Assembly: GCA_900199555.1 (NCBI GenBank)
Contig: FZQZ01000007.1
Coordinates: 1-64,000 of the forward strand
Source: Prevotellaceae bacterium MN60
GTDB lineage: Bacteria > Bacteroidota > Bacteroidia > Bacteroidales > Bacteroidaceae
Direction of reading: 5' to 3'
DNA length: 64,000 bases
In this document: positions 24,685-33,104 of the stretch, in pieces
Layout of the letters: each line of letters begins with the position of its first letter
How positions within the stretch are numbered: position 1 is the first letter of the stretch
The notes under the pieces: model-generated
The model's database searches: none
What the model saw: only the letters and a program-made list of their open reading frames with translations
Told to the model about the DNA's origin: nothing
Position numbers and translations under genes: made by a program

Positions 24685-24845
24685 TTATTCTAGTTTAATT
24701 CGTCTGCAAATATACAACATTATGATGAAACTTCCAAATCTAGAGTTAGGCAATGCAGTGACGCAGACTGTAATAGCCTGCATCACTGCCATTATATAAA
24801 TTACAGATTGAGAAATTACACATTTACTTCAGTTCTTCACTCATT
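24685..24845 (-). repeat. 161-bp repeat, copy 1 (terminator plus promoter)
   Basis: Nearly identical to 25829-25989, offset by 1144 bp. On the minus strand it carries the end of one gene's 3' tail, a hairpin (24755-24789), then a promoter with TATATTTG (24707-24714) for the next gene. Confidence 0.85.
24755..24789 (-). terminator. Terminator-like hairpin, copy 1
   Basis: A 15-bp stem (24755-24769 with 24775-24789) whose two imperfect pairs are G-U type, with a 5-nt loop, about 50 bp after the stop of the upstream secreted-protein gene. Confidence 0.6.
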
Positions 24846-25740
24846 TAATCACGACCTTTTTGCCATTCTGGATGAAGATGCCTTTGGATGGTTTATCGCT
24901 CAGGCGACGGCCTTGGAGGTCGTAGAGTGTATTGTTGATAGGTGTATTCTCCTTGTTTACGGTTTTAATGCCATCAATGACGCTCTTTGTAGGCCATACG
25001 TCATATAGTACTTCATTGTTACGCTCAAAGTGAACAAGCATAGAACGATAATGACGATTATCCGGACCATATAAAGCTACATACGGATTGGGGCCTCCAA
25101 AAAGACACTCTCCGCTATTCCATTCCGTAATGCCTATTCCCTGAATAACGCGTCCACCTGCTGTATTCTTATTGATTATATTCCCCTTGCTCTCAGGAGC
25201 ATCACCATTCAGATCTACATACATCAATGGTCTTACGCCTCCGAAGTCACCTTCCTTTATCTCACTGATGATGCCAAAGTAGTAATGATAACGCCACATG
25301 TCTGTCGTATTTGTGTGAAGGATGTCCTCATAGTATATCCCTTTACCTACGCTCCAATCAAACTGATATGCCTGTGCTGGCCACAATACATGATCATCTT
25401 CAGCTACAAGGTAATCGGGAGCGAATGATGATGCAAGGACGCAATCATCCGATTCAAATAACATCAGTGTAAGAGAGTCTGTCCATTCAGGTCCGCTGGT
25501 ATATACCTTTTTAAATGTATTATAATAACTCCACATCGGTTCAGCATACTCACCTTGCACATGGTATTCTATAGTTTCAAAATTCGGCACCCATTCATCA
25601 TCAACCTTTGAATACCAACTATCATACTTCTCTGTATCCAGTCTTATCTCTGTCCACTTGGTACCTTCAGGGAAATACTCTTGGGCAAAGAGACCAACTT
25701 GTGTGTAAAAGGACAAAAGAAGTAAAAGCAACTTTTTCAT
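24841..25740 (-). CDS. Secreted hypothetical protein with C-terminal sorting-like tail
   Basis: 299 residues from the ATG at 25740, which opens the signal peptide MKKLLLLLLSFYTQVGLFAQ; the frame upstream is leader. The body is acidic and aromatic-rich, probably all-beta; no enzyme motif seen. The last 27 residues, from YDLQGRRLSDKPSKGIF onward, form a tail typical of Bacteroidetes secreted proteins and almost identical to the tail of the gene at 26060-27385. The 3' end, terminator and next promoter form a repeated cassette. Confidence 0.7.
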   Translation of the reverse strand: MKKLLLLLLSFYTQVGLFAQEYFPEGTKWTEIRLDTEKYDSWYSKVDDEWVPNFETIEYHVQGEYAEPMWSYYNTFKKVYTSGPEWTDSLTLMLFESDDCVLASSFAPDYLVAEDDHVLWPAQAYQFDWSVGKGIYYEDILHTNTTDMWRYHYYFGIISEIKEGDFGGVRPLMYVDLNGDAPESKGNIINKNTAGGRVIQGIGITEWNSGECLFGGPNPYVALYGPDNRHYRSMLVHFERNNEVLYDVWPTKSVIDGIKTVNKENTPINNTLYDLQGRRLSDKPSKGIFIQNGKKVVIK

Positions 25741-25828
25741 AGCGAAAATAATTTGATAATTTATTTTTGAACGTACAACCATTAAAGAATCAGGAGGACA
25801 GTCCCTCTTGATCTTAATATATTATTTA

Positions 25829-25989
25829 TTATTCTAGTTTAATTCGTCTGCAAATATACAACATTATGATGAAACTTCCAAGTCTAAATTTAGGCAATGC
25901 AGTGACGCAGACTCCAATAGCCTGCATCACTGCCATTATATAAATTACAGATTGAGAAATTACACATTTACTTCAGTTCTTCACTCACT
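25829..25989 (-). repeat. 161-bp repeat, copy 2 (terminator plus promoter)
   Basis: Partner of 24685-24845. It contains the hairpin 25899-25933 and the box TATATTTG at 25851-25858, which starts a leader of about 100 nt for the gene at 24841-25740. Confidence 0.85.
25899..25933 (-). terminator. Terminator-like hairpin, copy 2
   Basis: Same stem as at 24755-24789 with a changed loop (CCAAT). It ends transcripts of the gene at 26060-27385. Confidence 0.6.
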
Positions 25990-26059
25990 TTACTACAACC
26001 TTGAACTTTGTTCGAGCTCGTTCACGCTCGGAAGAAGCTGAACAAGTTTAGTTCTTCAC

Positions 26060-27385
26060 TCACTTAATCACGACCTTTTTGCCATTCTGGATGAAGATGC
26101 CTTTGGATGGCTTATCGCTAATGCGACGACCTTGGAGGTCGTAGATAAACATCGTATCGTTTTGTAATTGAAAGGAAGGTTGTTCGATAGACGTGATATT
26201 GTTTTCTAGCTTTACTTCCATTTCTTTGCCATCATTAGGATATGCTATCCAATATACCTCTATATATGCACGTAATGCACCAATAATAGGATCATTAGGA
26301 TATTCACTTTCCCTTTGGCAATCTGGCGTGTCGTCTATTATGATGTAATAATGAGTATCTTTACATCCAATATAATCACTATGATATGAACCTATGAAAG
26401 AGATTCCATCTATGGCCACTTTATCAAATGTGTATTCATCCAAATCTAAAGTGCTTAGGTCAATGTTAAAATCCTCTTTTGGCACAATGATATAGGGAAC
26501 CTTAGCTTGGGGAGAAGGTTCTTCTACAAATATAATTTGGTTGTTCTCGCACCTATCTAACTTATAATATACGCCTTTATTGGCATCTGGTGCTACAGGT
26601 AATATGATGGTGGCTTGCTGCCCTTTTGTATAAACCACCTGTCCAGATGTACTGGCATCTCCAGTCAGTTGTTGGATAAACTCTTCTCCCATCATCTGAG
26701 TGAGTTTATCTAGCAGAAGATCGTTTTGAAGAACCAATGCACCTTTACAATATCGCATCAGGAGTATATTACTCCTTGTCTCCTCTATTGTTTCTCCCAA
26801 ATTATAAGCAATCCCAAAATAATAATCTCCGAATCCCTCTAAGAGACTATTATTTATTATCTTTACTTGGTCACCATTCCGTAGTTCGTAAGTACCTATT
26901 TCATTAATAAGATAGGTTGTTTGGAAATATTGACAATCCTTATCTTCTAAGATGTCAACTAAACCACATGTAAGCTCAGCACCAACTTGCAGAGTTGAAA
27001 AGTCCCACAGCAAGTACTCTTCTTGCGTTTGGGGAACCCAAATATACTGTTTGCCCGTTCCGTCTTCCCTTATATAGAAAATGTTACTCGTTTTGGGATG
27101 TACGGTAAGTCCTTTTCCATTACTAGAATTATAATCATATAATTGCCGGCTAATACATACATATTGTTTTCCTTCGATAGTTGTTTCGCCCTCTATTCTA
27201 TATTTGTAAAGAGAGAAATCCCAATTGCTTGCCGTTGTTTCTTCCCAGTTCCAGCAAACAGTACCTTCAACCCACCAGTCTCCCACATTATAAAATTGTG
27301 CGTGGTTCTGTAGTACTTCTGAGGCTTGTGTGTTCATTGCCGATAAAAAGCAAGCCATCATTACTAAGAGTAATTTCTGTTTCAT
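26060..27385 (-). CDS. Secreted hypothetical protein with C-terminal sorting-like tail (441 aa)
   Basis: 441 residues. The signal peptide is MKQKLLLVMMACFLSAMNTQA. The mature region is rich in Trp, Tyr, Asp and Glu, with no recognised catalytic motif; it is probably beta-sandwich. The tail IYDLQGRRISDKPSKGIF... matches the neighbouring secreted protein almost residue for residue, while the bodies are unrelated. The promoter is TATATTTG at 27418-27425. The region just after its stop codon (26009-26060) has CACGCTCG and CACTTAATC flanks like the decayed promoter element. Confidence 0.7.
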   Translation of the reverse strand: MKQKLLLVMMACFLSAMNTQASEVLQNHAQFYNVGDWWVEGTVCWNWEETTASNWDFSLYKYRIEGETTIEGKQYVCISRQLYDYNSSNGKGLTVHPKTSNIFYIREDGTGKQYIWVPQTQEEYLLWDFSTLQVGAELTCGLVDILEDKDCQYFQTTYLINEIGTYELRNGDQVKIINNSLLEGFGDYYFGIAYNLGETIEETRSNILLMRYCKGALVLQNDLLLDKLTQMMGEEFIQQLTGDASTSGQVVYTKGQQATIILPVAPDANKGVYYKLDRCENNQIIFVEEPSPQAKVPYIIVPKEDFNIDLSTLDLDEYTFDKVAIDGISFIGSYHSDYIGCKDTHYYIIIDDTPDCQRESEYPNDPIIGALRAYIEVYWIAYPNDGKEMEVKLENNITSIEQPSFQLQNDTMFIYDLQGRRISDKPSKGIFIQNGKKVVIK

Positions 27386-27417
27386 AATTCTTTTGTTTTT
27401 CTAGTTTAATCTGTTTG

Positions 27418-27425
27418 CAAATATA
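27418..27425 (-). promoter_or_regulatory. -7 box TATATTTG for the 441-aa secreted protein
   Basis: Followed by the leader word TTAAACTAGAA shared with the promoters at 24707-24714 and 25851-25858. Confidence 0.55.
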
Positions 27426-27525
27426 AGAATATATATAGAAAGATACCAAGAAAATGAGTTCACAAAAAGTTCACAAATTCAATTTGTAGGCTTCTTGCGG
27501 GCTTTTAGATACAAATGACAAAGTT

Positions 27526-29079
27526 TTAGAAATGTTTGATGAAATCATCCAACTGCTTAGCATTGCCCTCTTGATGGGTAATCTTTTCGTAAAGGCGCTT
27601 GCGAAGCATGGAGATGGCATTCTTATTTCTACATACCAAAGTAGATATAGCAATGGGTGGAACATCAATCTTGATGAGATAGCAAACTCGAAGTTCCATC
27701 TCAGACATATTGCAGAGCCTGAGCAAACGATTGGTGAATTGATTGTTTGCATTATCAATAAGAGTTGCCAACTTTTGCCATTCTTCCTCTGTGAGGTGAA
27801 AGTCTTCTTTGCCTGCATTTAGCTTGATACGCTCTCGCAAAGGGGAGTATTCCAATGTTTCTAGCATCTGTAGTTTCTCTTCATGCAGAATTCTCTTTTT
27901 CTGAACGGTATCTATTGCTCTTTGTTTCTGATTTCGTCTCCAAAGGAAATAAATAATAATAGCAACTAGAACCAAGATGATTCCTGTAACAACACCTATT
28001 ATCTTGCTTTGCACTTGTGCTTCGTCTCTTTCTTGTTTGATTTGATTGAGTTCGTGGAGCATCTTTACTTTGTGCGTTTCTTCTGTTTGCGAGTGAGCCT
28101 TTAGGGAGTCTTTGGCTGCAGCGAGGTCACGATATAAGATTCGAGAATGTTCATGATTGCCTCTTTTCTCCTCTAACTCTGCTAATATGGAAAGATAATC
28201 TACTTTTGCTTTCCATGATGCCCCCTCTACCAGATGGCTGAAATACCAATAAGCCGAATCGGTATGAGACTGAGCAAGATGCCAATAAGCCCAGTTCTCA
28301 TCATCAATAGCATTGTGAGTCATTAATGACGCAGCCTTATCATATTCTTCTATCTGTGTGTAAATGTCAGCGAGAGTTGATTTTGCAGGTATTGTAATAT
28401 CCTGTTTTTCGGACTCAGGCAGTCTGTTGGCCAATGCTATTGCTTGATTATAATAGAAGAAAATGCTATCTATATTATTATTAATAATGTGCGTGCGTCC
28501 CATGTAAATAGAACTTTGGGCAATTCGAAGGGTATCTCTTTTTAGCAGGGCATTTGCGTAATACTTCTTATAATAATCAATACAATCGGAGTACAATCCC
28601 TGTTCGTAGTATATATTGCCTTGCTCTCTGTTTACCCAGATTTTCAGCATCAAGTCATCTAATACTTCTGCAATTTGCTCTGTTTTCAAATAACTATCAA
28701 GAGCTGAGGTGTAGTCGCTTTCTACCTTATATATATAACCAAGGAAAAGATGAGAAAGGGCTTCTTCGCGATTTTCCAACCCTTTGTAATAACGAACGAG
28801 ACTATCTGCTATAGAGAAGTCTTTTCTATTAAGCGTGCCTTGGGTAAATCGGTATTCTAACCCTACCAACTGCCGATACATGCGCATAGACTTGCGGCGA
28901 CTGGCATCTTGGTCGTAGTCTGCAAGAAGGCTGTCTACTTGGTCGTAATCGCCACGTAACAATAGGCTATCGGCTTGTACTAACTGGGCAGGGTAATCGC
29001 CACGACAAGAGGTAAGCGCAACGAAGAGTATTGCATAGAAGAATAAGGATAAAGGTTGGATGCTCTTTAGTGTAATCAT
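27526..29079 (-). CDS. TPR lipoprotein-type membrane regulator with C-terminal HTH
   Basis: 517 residues. The signal peptide ends at a lipobox (VALTSC, Cys25). TPR repeats fill residues about 30-340, followed by a membrane span (GVVTGIILVLVAIIIYFLW, near 370) and a cytoplasmic part with a coiled coil and a LuxR-like helix-turn-helix (MSEMELRVCYLIKIDVPPIAISTLVC...NAISMLRKRLYEKI). This outside-TPR/inside-HTH layout is frequent in Bacteroidetes and suggests signal transfer across the membrane to DNA. It lies upstream of the secreted-protein cassettes and may control them; that is inference. The gene at 46590-47816 has the same layout. Confidence 0.8.
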   Translation of the reverse strand: MITLKSIQPLSLFFYAILFVALTSCRGDYPAQLVQADSLLLRGDYDQVDSLLADYDQDASRRKSMRMYRQLVGLEYRFTQGTLNRKDFSIADSLVRYYKGLENREEALSHLFLGYIYKVESDYTSALDSYLKTEQIAEVLDDLMLKIWVNREQGNIYYEQGLYSDCIDYYKKYYANALLKRDTLRIAQSSIYMGRTHIINNNIDSIFFYYNQAIALANRLPESEKQDITIPAKSTLADIYTQIEEYDKAASLMTHNAIDDENWAYWHLAQSHTDSAYWYFSHLVEGASWKAKVDYLSILAELEEKRGNHEHSRILYRDLAAAKDSLKAHSQTEETHKVKMLHELNQIKQERDEAQVQSKIIGVVTGIILVLVAIIIYFLWRRNQKQRAIDTVQKKRILHEEKLQMLETLEYSPLRERIKLNAGKEDFHLTEEEWQKLATLIDNANNQFTNRLLRLCNMSEMELRVCYLIKIDVPPIAISTLVCRNKNAISMLRKRLYEKITHQEGNAKQLDDFIKHF

Positions 29080-29117
29080 CGTTTTGTTGTTGTGTGTTTT
29101 TATTTATTAATTGTGTG

Positions 29118-29546
29118 TTAGTTCTTCTCGCTACACTGCGGACAGATACCCTTGACCACATATTCGGCTTCTTCTATCTGGAAACCGGCAGGAAGGGGCA
29201 CGGCAGGGATGCGGACATTGTTAAGACAATAGGTGCGATGACACTTGCGACAAGTGAGGTGGACATGGCCATGACAGTGGCGGGTGTCGTCGAGATGGCA
29301 GACACAATACTTCTGAGAACCAGAACCATCGTCAATACCATGCAGCAGATGGGCTTCGGTGAGGAGCGTCAGCGTGCGGAAGATAGTAGAACGGTCTATG
29401 GTGGGGAGTGCGGCCTCTATGTCTGCTAGGCTGAAAGCATCGCTGAAGTCATGACGTACCTTGCGCCATATCAGCAGGCGTACAGCAGTGACGCGAATGC
29501 CCGCATTGTCGAGTACTTGTTCATCGGAGATGTCTAGATGCATCAT
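29118..29546 (-). CDS. Fur family metal-dependent regulator
   Basis: 142 residues from the ATG at 29546; the frame upstream precedes the promoter. A winged helix (ITAV-type start VTAVRLLIWR, then DIEAALPTIDRSTIFRTLTLL) precedes the dimerisation domain with HCHGHVHLTCRKCHRTY (His-rich metal site and first CxxC) and CPQC (second CxxC), the structural zinc site of Fur/Zur/PerR proteins. Which metal or peroxide it senses cannot be fixed from sequence. It is divergent from the SufT-like gene; TATCTTTG lies at 29566-29573. Confidence 0.9.
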   Translation of the reverse strand: MMHLDISDEQVLDNAGIRVTAVRLLIWRKVRHDFSDAFSLADIEAALPTIDRSTIFRTLTLLTEAHLLHGIDDGSGSQKYCVCHLDDTRHCHGHVHLTCRKCHRTYCLNNVRIPAVPLPAGFQIEEAEYVVKGICPQCSEKN

Positions 29547-29565
29547 AATTTTTGTATTTTCTCTG

Positions 29566-29573
29566 CAAAGATA
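29566..29573 (-). promoter_or_regulatory. -7 box TATCTTTG for the Fur family gene
   Basis: About 20 bp upstream of the ATG at 29546, which decides the start codon for this gene. Confidence 0.6.
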
Positions 29574-29592
29574 CAAATATTTTTCTTTTTCC

Positions 29593-29624
29593 TTTTGTTT
29601 TTCGTTCACTTATTAGTATCTTTG
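29593..29624 (+). promoter_or_regulatory. Full promoter TTTTG-N19-TATCTTTG
   Basis: TTTTG at 29593-29597 and TATCTTTG at 29617-29624, 25 bp upstream of the ATG at 29649. It is one of the clearest promoters in the window. Confidence 0.7.
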
Positions 29625-29648
29625 CAACATAAGACATATAAAAAAGCT

Positions 29649-29969
29649 ATGACACAAGAAGAGAAAACAAAATTGGAAGAGCGTATCGTAGACGTGCTGA
29701 AGACTGTTTACGACCCAGAGATACCTGTGAACATCTATGACTTGGGCATGATCTATAAGATAGATGTGCAGGAGGATGGTAGCGTGGATATGGACATGAC
29801 ATTCACGGCGCCTAACTGTCCTGCTGCAGACTTTATCTTAGAGGATGTGCGCACCAAGGTGGAGAGCGTGGAAGGCATCACTACTGCCAACGTGAATCTA
29901 GTGTTTGAGCCTGCATGGGATCAATCAATGATGAGCGAAGAGGCAAGGGTAGAGCTGGGGCTGGATTAA
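29649..29969 (+). CDS. DUF59/MIP18 family protein, SufT-like
   Basis: 106 residues from the ATG at 29649, the first start after the promoter. MIP18-family core: VLKTVYDPEIPVNIYDLGMIYKI, then TAPNCPAADFILEDVR with the conserved cysteine (near residue 60) and VNLVFEPAWDQSMMSEEAR. SufT-type proteins help mature Fe-S proteins; PaaD-like members share the fold, but no phenylacetate genes are nearby. It is co-transcribed with the LpxH-like gene. Confidence 0.88.
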   Translation: MTQEEKTKLEERIVDVLKTVYDPEIPVNIYDLGMIYKIDVQEDGSVDMDMTFTAPNCPAADFILEDVRTKVESVEGITTANVNLVFEPAWDQSMMSEEARVELGLD

Positions 29970-30008
29970 TGCTTAATGCATAATGGTCAATGTTCAATGG
30001 TCAATGAT
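29966..30008 (+). repeat. Six-unit heptamer array between two genes
   Basis: TTAATGC, TTAATGC, ATAATGG, TCAATGT, TCAATGG and TCAATGA start at 29966 and repeat every 7 bp up to the ATG at 30009. The first unit contains the TAA stop of the upstream gene, and every unit contains ATG. Confidence 0.8.
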
Positions 30009-30773
30009 ATGAAGAACGTATATTTCCTTTCTGATGCCCACTTAGGGTCGCTGGCGATTCCGCACGCAAGAATGCAGGAGCGCCGACTCGTTAGATTTCT
30101 TGATAGCATCAAGGAGAAGGCTGCTGCCATCTATCTGCTGGGCGACATGTTCGACTTCTGGTATGAATACAAGAATGTGGTGCCTAAGGGCTTTACACGT
30201 TTCTTGGGAAAGTTGTCGGAACTGACGGATTTGGGCGTGGAGGTACACTTCTTTACGGGCAACCACGATATCTGGGCTTACGAATACCTGGAAAAGGAAT
30301 GTGGCGTGATTCTTCATAAAAAGCCAATAACCACCGAGATTTATGGTCACGAATTCTTCTTGGCTCATGGCGACGGACTGGGCGATCCAGATGCTTCGTT
30401 CAAGTTGCTGCGTGCCATCTTCCACAACAAGGTTTGCCAATGGCTTTTCTCGGCTTTGCATCCACGTTGGGGAATCAGCTTCGGACTACAATGGGCTAAG
30501 CATAGCTACATTAAGCATAAGGAGCGCAACGATGTGGTGTATCTGGGCGAAGACAAAGAGCACTTGGTGCGTTATGCGCGCGAGTATATAGAGGAGCATC
30601 CTGATATAGACTACTTCCTCTTTGGACATCGACACATAGAACTCGACATCAAGTTAGAGCGTCACACACGCCTAATGATTTTGGGCGACTGGATATCGCA
30701 GTTTACCTATGCCGTATATGATGGCGAACACATGTTCCTGGAAGAATATGTAGAGGGCGAAAGCCAACCATAA
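30009..30773 (+). CDS. LpxH-like UDP-2,3-diacylglucosamine diphosphatase
   Basis: 254-residue calcineurin-type metallophosphoesterase. Motifs in order: SDAHLG, LLGDMFDFW, TGNHDIW, LAHGDGLGDP and FGHRHIELD, which supply the two-metal site. LpxH removes UMP from UDP-diacylglucosamine in lipid A synthesis; this branch fits the family in length and motifs. The ATG at 30009 follows the heptamer array; the frame further upstream is only repeat. It ends at a strong terminator shared with ackA. Confidence 0.88.
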   Translation: MKNVYFLSDAHLGSLAIPHARMQERRLVRFLDSIKEKAAAIYLLGDMFDFWYEYKNVVPKGFTRFLGKLSELTDLGVEVHFFTGNHDIWAYEYLEKECGVILHKKPITTEIYGHEFFLAHGDGLGDPDASFKLLRAIFHNKVCQWLFSALHPRWGISFGLQWAKHSYIKHKERNDVVYLGEDKEHLVRYAREYIEEHPDIDYFLFGHRHIELDIKLERHTRLMILGDWISQFTYAVYDGEHMFLEEYVEGESQP

Positions 30774-30781
30774 CATACAAA

Positions 30782-30807
30782 AAACCTCTCCCATGCAGGA
30801 GAGGTTT
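30782..30807. terminator. Bidirectional terminator
   Basis: AAACCTCTCC (30782-30791) pairs with GGAGAGGTTT (30798-30807), with A/T runs on both sides; it separates the LpxH-like gene from convergent ackA. Confidence 0.85.
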
Positions 30808-30829
30808 CTTTTTGATATATGATGTCTGT

Positions 30830-32020
30830 TTACAGCAGGTTCATCGTATCGGTAGCAATCATCAGCTCCTCGTCGGTAGGAATAACAACTACCTTAACCT
30901 TAGAGTCGTCGGCAGAGATAACACGTTCCTCACCGTGAACCTGATTACGCTCCTCGTCGAACTTAACGCCCAAGAACTCTAAGCCCTTGCAGACTGAAGA
31001 ACGCATAGATACCTGATTCTCACCAACACCGGCAGTGAATACGATAACATCTACACCACCCATGGCAGCAGCATAAGCACCGATATACTTCTTAATGCGA
31101 TAGAAATACATCTTCTGAGCCAGGATAGCACGAGGATTACCTGCCTTAGCAGCGCTCTCTACGTCGCGCATATCAGAACTACCACCAATGATACCAGCTA
31201 CACCACTCTGCTTGTTGAGCAGGTTAGACATGCCATCAGCATCGAGGCCGAGCTTCTTCTCAAGGAAGGTTACAGCACCACCGTCGATGTCGCCAGAGCG
31301 AGTACCCATAACAAGTCCCTCCAATGGAGTAAGACCCATAGAGGTATCGATGCACTTACCATCAAGAACAGCAGCAACACTAGCACCATTACCAATATGG
31401 CAGGTAATCATCTTGGTGCCCTCAGCCTTCATGCCCAAAAACTCCAATGCACGAGCAGAAACATAGCGATGCGAGGTGCCGTGGAAACCATAGCGACGTA
31501 CACCATACTTCTCGTAAAGCTCGTAAGGAATAGCATACATGTAAGCGTAGTCAGGCATAGTCTGATGGAAGGCAGTATCAAACACGCCTACCTGAGGCAG
31601 ACCAGGCATCAACTCCTTTACAGCATTAACACCCTTCAGGTTGGCAGGGTTGTGAAGAGGAGCAAGGTCAGAGCACTCTTCGAAAGCCTTCAGAACCTCG
31701 TCGGTGAGTACAACAGACTTGTTGAACTTCTCACCACCATGCACCATACGATGACCTACAGCGTCGATCTCGCTGAGACTCTTGATGACACCAATCTCTG
31801 GGTCGGTAAGCAGAGAGAAGATAAACTTCACACCCTCAGTATGCTCGGGGATGTCGTGCATAATCTGCTTCTTCTCACCATTGGCCAGCTTTACCTTTAC
31901 AAAGGCGTTGTCCAAGCCTACGCGCTCAGCACCACCACTGGTCATCACGCTCTTGTCGTCCATATTGTACAGGGCGTACTTGATAGACGAAGAGCCGCAG
32001 TTTAATACAAGGATTTTCAT
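30830..32020 (-). CDS. ackA: Acetate kinase
   Basis: Makes ATP and acetate from acetyl phosphate and ADP. 396 residues, full length. Signatures: LVLNCGSSSIKYALY at the N-terminus, FDTAFHQTMPDYAYMY, RRYGFHGTSHRYV, TCHIGNGASVAAV, MGLTPLEGLVMGTRSGDID and VFTAGVGEN. It follows pta by 35 bp on the same strand, the usual fermentation pair. The gap contains 14-15 bp direct repeats (AAAGAAATAAAAGGA type) that begin in the last codons of pta. Confidence 0.97.
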   Translation of the reverse strand: MKILVLNCGSSSIKYALYNMDDKSVMTSGGAERVGLDNAFVKVKLANGEKKQIMHDIPEHTEGVKFIFSLLTDPEIGVIKSLSEIDAVGHRMVHGGEKFNKSVVLTDEVLKAFEECSDLAPLHNPANLKGVNAVKELMPGLPQVGVFDTAFHQTMPDYAYMYAIPYELYEKYGVRRYGFHGTSHRYVSARALEFLGMKAEGTKMITCHIGNGASVAAVLDGKCIDTSMGLTPLEGLVMGTRSGDIDGGAVTFLEKKLGLDADGMSNLLNKQSGVAGIIGGSSDMRDVESAAKAGNPRAILAQKMYFYRIKKYIGAYAAAMGGVDVIVFTAGVGENQVSMRSSVCKGLEFLGVKFDEERNQVHGEERVISADDSKVKVVVIPTDEELMIATDTMNLL

Positions 32021-32055
32021 ATCTTTATTTTTTTACCTTTTTATTTCTTTTCCTT

Positions 32056-33066
32056 TTATTTCTTTGCGTCCATGGCCTGACAAGCAGTGATAGCTACCAT
32101 ATAGTAGATATCCTCAACAGAGCAACCACGAGAGAGGTCGTTGACAGGACGGGCAATACCCTGAAGGATAGGACCAATGGCAATAGCATCGCCCAAGCGC
32201 TGAACGAGCTTGTAACCGATATTACCTACCTCAAGGTTGGGGAATACGAGTACGTTAGCCTTACCAGCAATATCTGAACCAGGAGCCTTCTTAGCACCTA
32301 CAGAGGGAACAAGAGCAGCATCAGCCTGTAACTCGCCATCAATCTTCAGAGCGGGATCAAGCTCCTTAGCCAGCTTGGTGGCCTCTACAACCTTATCTAC
32401 TACCTCATGCTTGGCAGAACCCTTGGTGGAGAAGCTCAGCATAGCTACTCGTGGGTCTGCGAAACCTGCTACGCTCTTAGCGGTCTGTGCTGTGCAAACG
32501 GCAATCTGACTGAGCTGAGCAGCATCAGGCATAGGAGTAACAGCTACGTCACCTACTACCAATACACCATTCTCGCCATACTGCTGTTGCTTAGAGATGA
32601 GCAGCATACCACCACTTACACAGGTGATGCCAGGAGCACACTTGATAATCTGAAGGGCAGGGCGCAAGGTGTCGCCAGTAGTAGAGAGGGCACCAGAAAT
32701 CTGTCCGTCGGCTCCTTCAGTCTTAATAATCATACAACCCAGATAGAGTGGGTTCTTTACCAACTTGCGAGCTTCCTCGATAGTCATACCCTTAGACTTG
32801 CGGAGCTCTGCCAACTTCTCGGCATACTCTTCACTGCGCTCGCAGTTCTCTGGGTCGATAAGGGTAGCCTTGTCAATGTGTGTCAGTCCCTTTTCTTTAG
32901 CCAATGCATGTACCTTCTCGGGGTTACCAATCAAGATAATGTCTGCAATGTCATCTGCCAATACACGATCGGCTGCACAAAGGGTACGCTCCTCTTCTGC
33001 TTCAGGGAGCACGATGCGCTGCTTGTTAGCCTTAGCACGCGCCACGATTTGACTTAATAAATCCAT
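32056..33066 (-). CDS. pta: Phosphate acetyltransferase
   Basis: Converts acetyl-CoA and phosphate into acetyl phosphate. 336 residues, the short form without the N-terminal regulatory domain. Family blocks: RIVLPEAEEERTL, GALSTTGDTLRPALQIIK, VVGDVAVTPMPDAAQLSQIA, DGELQADAALVP and LVFPNLEVGNIGYKLVQRL, then the PVNDLSRGCS end. It pairs with ackA downstream and lies 38 bp after cdaA. Confidence 0.97.
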   Translation of the reverse strand: MDLLSQIVARAKANKQRIVLPEAEEERTLCAADRVLADDIADIILIGNPEKVHALAKEKGLTHIDKATLIDPENCERSEEYAEKLAELRKSKGMTIEEARKLVKNPLYLGCMIIKTEGADGQISGALSTTGDTLRPALQIIKCAPGITCVSGGMLLISKQQQYGENGVLVVGDVAVTPMPDAAQLSQIAVCTAQTAKSVAGFADPRVAMLSFSTKGSAKHEVVDKVVEATKLAKELDPALKIDGELQADAALVPSVGAKKAPGSDIAGKANVLVFPNLEVGNIGYKLVQRLGDAIAIGPILQGIARPVNDLSRGCSVEDIYYMVAITACQAMDAKK

Positions 33067-33104
33067 AGTTTGTTTGTATAAATTATTTTTTAATGTTTAT
33101 TCTT

